In this document: positions 62,211 through 64,000 of the stretch, piece after piece | Position numbering within the stretch: position 1 is the stretch's first letter | How the letters are laid out: every line of letters begins with the position of its first letter | Assembly (NCBI GenBank): GCA_016219875.1 | Contig: JACRJZ010000138.1 | Coordinates: 93,069-157,068 of the forward strand | Length of the DNA stretch: 64,000 nt | DNA from: Verrucomicrobiota bacterium | GTDB lineage: Bacteria; Verrucomicrobiota; Verrucomicrobiia; Limisphaerales; JACRJZ01 | Direction: 5' to 3' | Translations under genes and position numbers: made by a program | Notes under the pieces: generated by a model | Databases searched by the model: none | Seen by the model: the letters and a program-made list of their open reading frames with translations, nothing else | What the model was told of the DNA's origin: nothing

Positions 62211-63611
62211 CTACATGATTTCCTTCAAGCGCCCGCTCGTCGTCACGCCCTCGGCTTCGGTGCCGGTCACGCGGGCAACCTGGCCCAGGGGATGAGGCAG
62301 CTTCGCCTCGGGGTCGATGCCGAGCAGTTCGTACATGCTGCCGAGGAGATCGACCGGATATACGGGCCGGTCCTTCACCTCTTCGCCTTTCGCGTCGGAC
62401 GCGCCAACGACGTGGCCACCTTTGAAACCGCCGCCGGCGACCAAGGCGGAGAACACTTTCCCGTAATGGCCTCGTCCGCCGCTCCACGGCGGTTCCCACT
62501 GAATCTTCGGCGTCCGGCCAAACTCGCCGCAGCACCAGACGATGGTGCTGTCCAGCAGGCCGCGCTCCGACAAGTCCTGCAGCAGCGTGGCCAGGCCCTT
62601 GTCCAGCTCTGGCAACTTGCGGCGCATAGTTTGGAAGTGCTGCTTGTGGGTGTCCCAGCCGTTGTAGTTGATCGTGATGTAGGGCACGCCTTTCTCGACC
62701 AGCCGCCGCGCCACGAGGCAGGACTGGCCGAACTTGTTGCGGCCATAACGCTCCCGCAGGTCGTCCTTCTCCGTGGAGAGATCGAACACTTTGCCGGCGT
62801 CGCCCAGGATCAGATCGTAGGCCTGGTTCTCCGTCTGGGCCAAGGCCACCAGCCGGGCATCCCCCTTCAAGGTGTGATCGAGCGTGTTCAACTTGTGGAG
62901 CAACTCGCGCCGGTCCTTCTGCCGTTGGTCGGAGAGGCCCGGCGCAACGACTCCTTCCACCGCGAACCGGAGTTGGCCCGGATCACCGCCCGTGGCGAAA
63001 GGTTTGTGACGCGACCCGAGGAAACCCGCTTCGGAGAAACGCCCCTGCGGCTCCGTCAGCACGATGTAGGGCGGCAGAAGTCCCTTGTAGCCGGCTTCGT
63101 AGCCTTTGAACAATGACACCACGGCGCCGACGCACGGATAGACATCGCGCCCGCCTGGCGGCCGGCCGGTCTGGACCATGTAGGCGGCGGTTTCATGGCC
63201 GTTGTTCCCGTGGGTCATGCTGCGGATGAGGGAGTACTTGTCGGCCTGCTTGGCCAGCAGCGGGAGGAGTTCGCCGATCTTGATTCCGGGGATGTTCGTC
63301 TCGATCGGGTTGTTCAACGAGCCCGAGTAGTCGTTCCCGGCTGCCGGCTTCGGATCGAAGGTGTCGAGGTGGCACGCGCCGCCCCAGAGCCAGATCTGAA
63401 TGACGGCTTTGGCTTTGGCGCCGGACTTGGTGGAAGGCGCCGCAGCCAGTGACCGAAGAACAAGGCCGTCGGCCAGCATCAACCCAGCCGCGCCGAGCAA
63501 GCCGCGCCGCACCGCCTCGCGCCGGGAGATCGCCCCTCCGCTCAAGTTTGAACCTGCGTTCGCCAAACCCGACGTGCGGATTCCGGCCTCACAACTTTGC
63601 TTCGTGTTCAT
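62211..63611 (-). CDS. DUF1501 family protein, Tat-exported
   Basis: 466 residues from ATG 63611 (ATG 63635 is also in frame). The N-terminus carries SRREAVRRGLLGAAGLMLADG, a twin-arginine-type signal. DUF1501 proteins belong to the alkaline phosphatase/sulfatase superfamily; here the motifs AVIQIWLWGGACHLDTFDPKP, RSMTHGNNGHETAAYMVQTGR and WCCGEFGRTPKIQW are intact. The catalytic role is not established. It forms an operon with the PPC-domain gene downstream (17-bp gap). Genes of the DUF1549/DUF1553 class, usual partners, may lie upstream, beyond the window. Confidence 0.93.
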   Translation of the reverse strand: MNTKQSCEAGIRTSGLANAGSNLSGGAISRREAVRRGLLGAAGLMLADGLVLRSLAAAPSTKSGAKAKAVIQIWLWGGACHLDTFDPKPAAGNDYSGSLNNPIETNIPGIKIGELLPLLAKQADKYSLIRSMTHGNNGHETAAYMVQTGRPPGGRDVYPCVGAVVSLFKGYEAGYKGLLPPYIVLTEPQGRFSEAGFLGSRHKPFATGGDPGQLRFAVEGVVAPGLSDQRQKDRRELLHKLNTLDHTLKGDARLVALAQTENQAYDLILGDAGKVFDLSTEKDDLRERYGRNKFGQSCLVARRLVEKGVPYITINYNGWDTHKQHFQTMRRKLPELDKGLATLLQDLSERGLLDSTIVWCCGEFGRTPKIQWEPPWSGGRGHYGKVFSALVAGGGFKGGHVVGASDAKGEEVKDRPVYPVDLLGSMYELLGIDPEAKLPHPLGQVARVTGTEAEGVTTSGRLKEIM

Positions 63612-64000
63612 GTTGTCACCATGCTGGTGTGCCACCGTAAGACGCGCTGCGCGGCGGCAATGTTACAGCTTGCTCCCGGCGGGCAAAGGTGGAAATCGGC
63701 ACTCGGGGCCTTCTACGGCGTAACTTCTCCAGGGCTGCATCAAGCTCGGTTCGGGAGCACTCGTAGCGCAGACTTTCCAGTCTGCCGTAGCGCCGGTTTT
63801 CCAACCGGCGAGCGTTGGAAAAGGCCGGCGGGCTGGAAGGTTCACGGTCTGGCCGACTACAAGTCGGCGCTACGGCAGGTTGAAAACCTTGTCATTACCC
63901 ACATCTTTTCGATGCTTGTTTTAGTCTTCTGATGATGGTTTCTTGAGCGCGTGGGCGTGGCTGCGGCCCGCCGTGTCGGTTCCTCTCCGGTCGGTTTTAT
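63612..64000. other. Intergenic region upstream of the DUF1501 gene
   Basis: This 389-bp stretch holds the palindromic element at 63762-63878 and, near 63611, whatever promoter serves the DUF1501 operon. I see no gene. The short frames here are products of the palindrome. Confidence 0.65.
63762..63878. repeat. Compound palindromic element (GTAGCGC-type)
   Basis: Three small hairpins (GACTTTCCAGTC, GCCGGTTTTCCAACCGGC, CCGACTACAAGTCGG) lie in an outer inverted repeat CTGCCGTAGCGCCG (63782-63795) and CGGCGCTACGGCAG (63865-63878). It has no coding capacity. Confidence 0.8.

Overview
The window is GC-rich bacterial chromosome, most likely from a verrucomicrobial lineage close to Pedosphaera/Limisphaerales. 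This rests on gene content, not on an rRNA. The signs are giant secreted Calx-beta/delta-60 proteins, a pilus-like operon laid out like Akkermansia Amuc_1098-1101, a Ser/Thr kinase paired with an ECF-type sigma factor, a DUF1501 gene, and many short palindromic and 7-bp repeat elements. No rRNA, tRNA, CRISPR array, transposase or phage gene was found. Most genes lack a clear Shine-Dalgarno sequence.

Layout. 1-25301 (minus strand) holds three large exported beta-rich proteins: a Calx-beta protein cut by the window edge, a 4157-residue protein with five inferred seven-bladed delta-60 propellers and an intact trypsin domain inserted inside one blade, and a 3233-residue protein with an M11-like metallopeptidase, PKD, Calx-beta domains and two more propellers. 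25573-31703 is a tight three-gene operon of unknown secreted proteins. 32000-33058 is a 5'-3' exonuclease (flap endonuclease family) carrying an in-frame palindromic element. 33176-39728 is a four-gene operon pilM(-pilN fusion)/Amuc_1100-like/Amuc_1099-like/secretin. Divergent from it, 40017-43761 encodes a zinc-ribbon membrane Ser/Thr kinase and its sigma factor. 43839-47447 holds two secreted propeller proteins. 47603-49867 holds a convergent UroD/MtaA-like protein and a NifS/IscS-type cysteine desulfurase. 50136-52115 is an FHS-family sugar transporter with a large periplasmic insert, convergent on a 1324-residue FN3/Ig protein with a clear intrinsic terminator. 56448-59630 holds a REC-PATAN-roadblock protein, a small partner, Ffh and a small hypothetical. 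59740-63611 is a DUF1501/PPC-domain pair.

How it fits together. The window reads as a cell-surface chapter: nine or so exported proteins, the inner- and outer-membrane parts of a pilus-like machine, a membrane kinase/sigma regulatory pair, and Ffh for membrane targeting. Six of the exported proteins end in related short C-terminal modules, which may be a shared sorting or end-cap domain.

The strongest unusual signals are: (1) delta-60 repeats that always occur in runs of seven or fourteen; (2) a complete trypsin nested in one propeller blade; (3) the Akkermansia-like pilus operon with a PilM-PilN fusion; and (4) heptamer tandem repeats and palindromic elements that have entered reading frames of at least five genes without breaking them.
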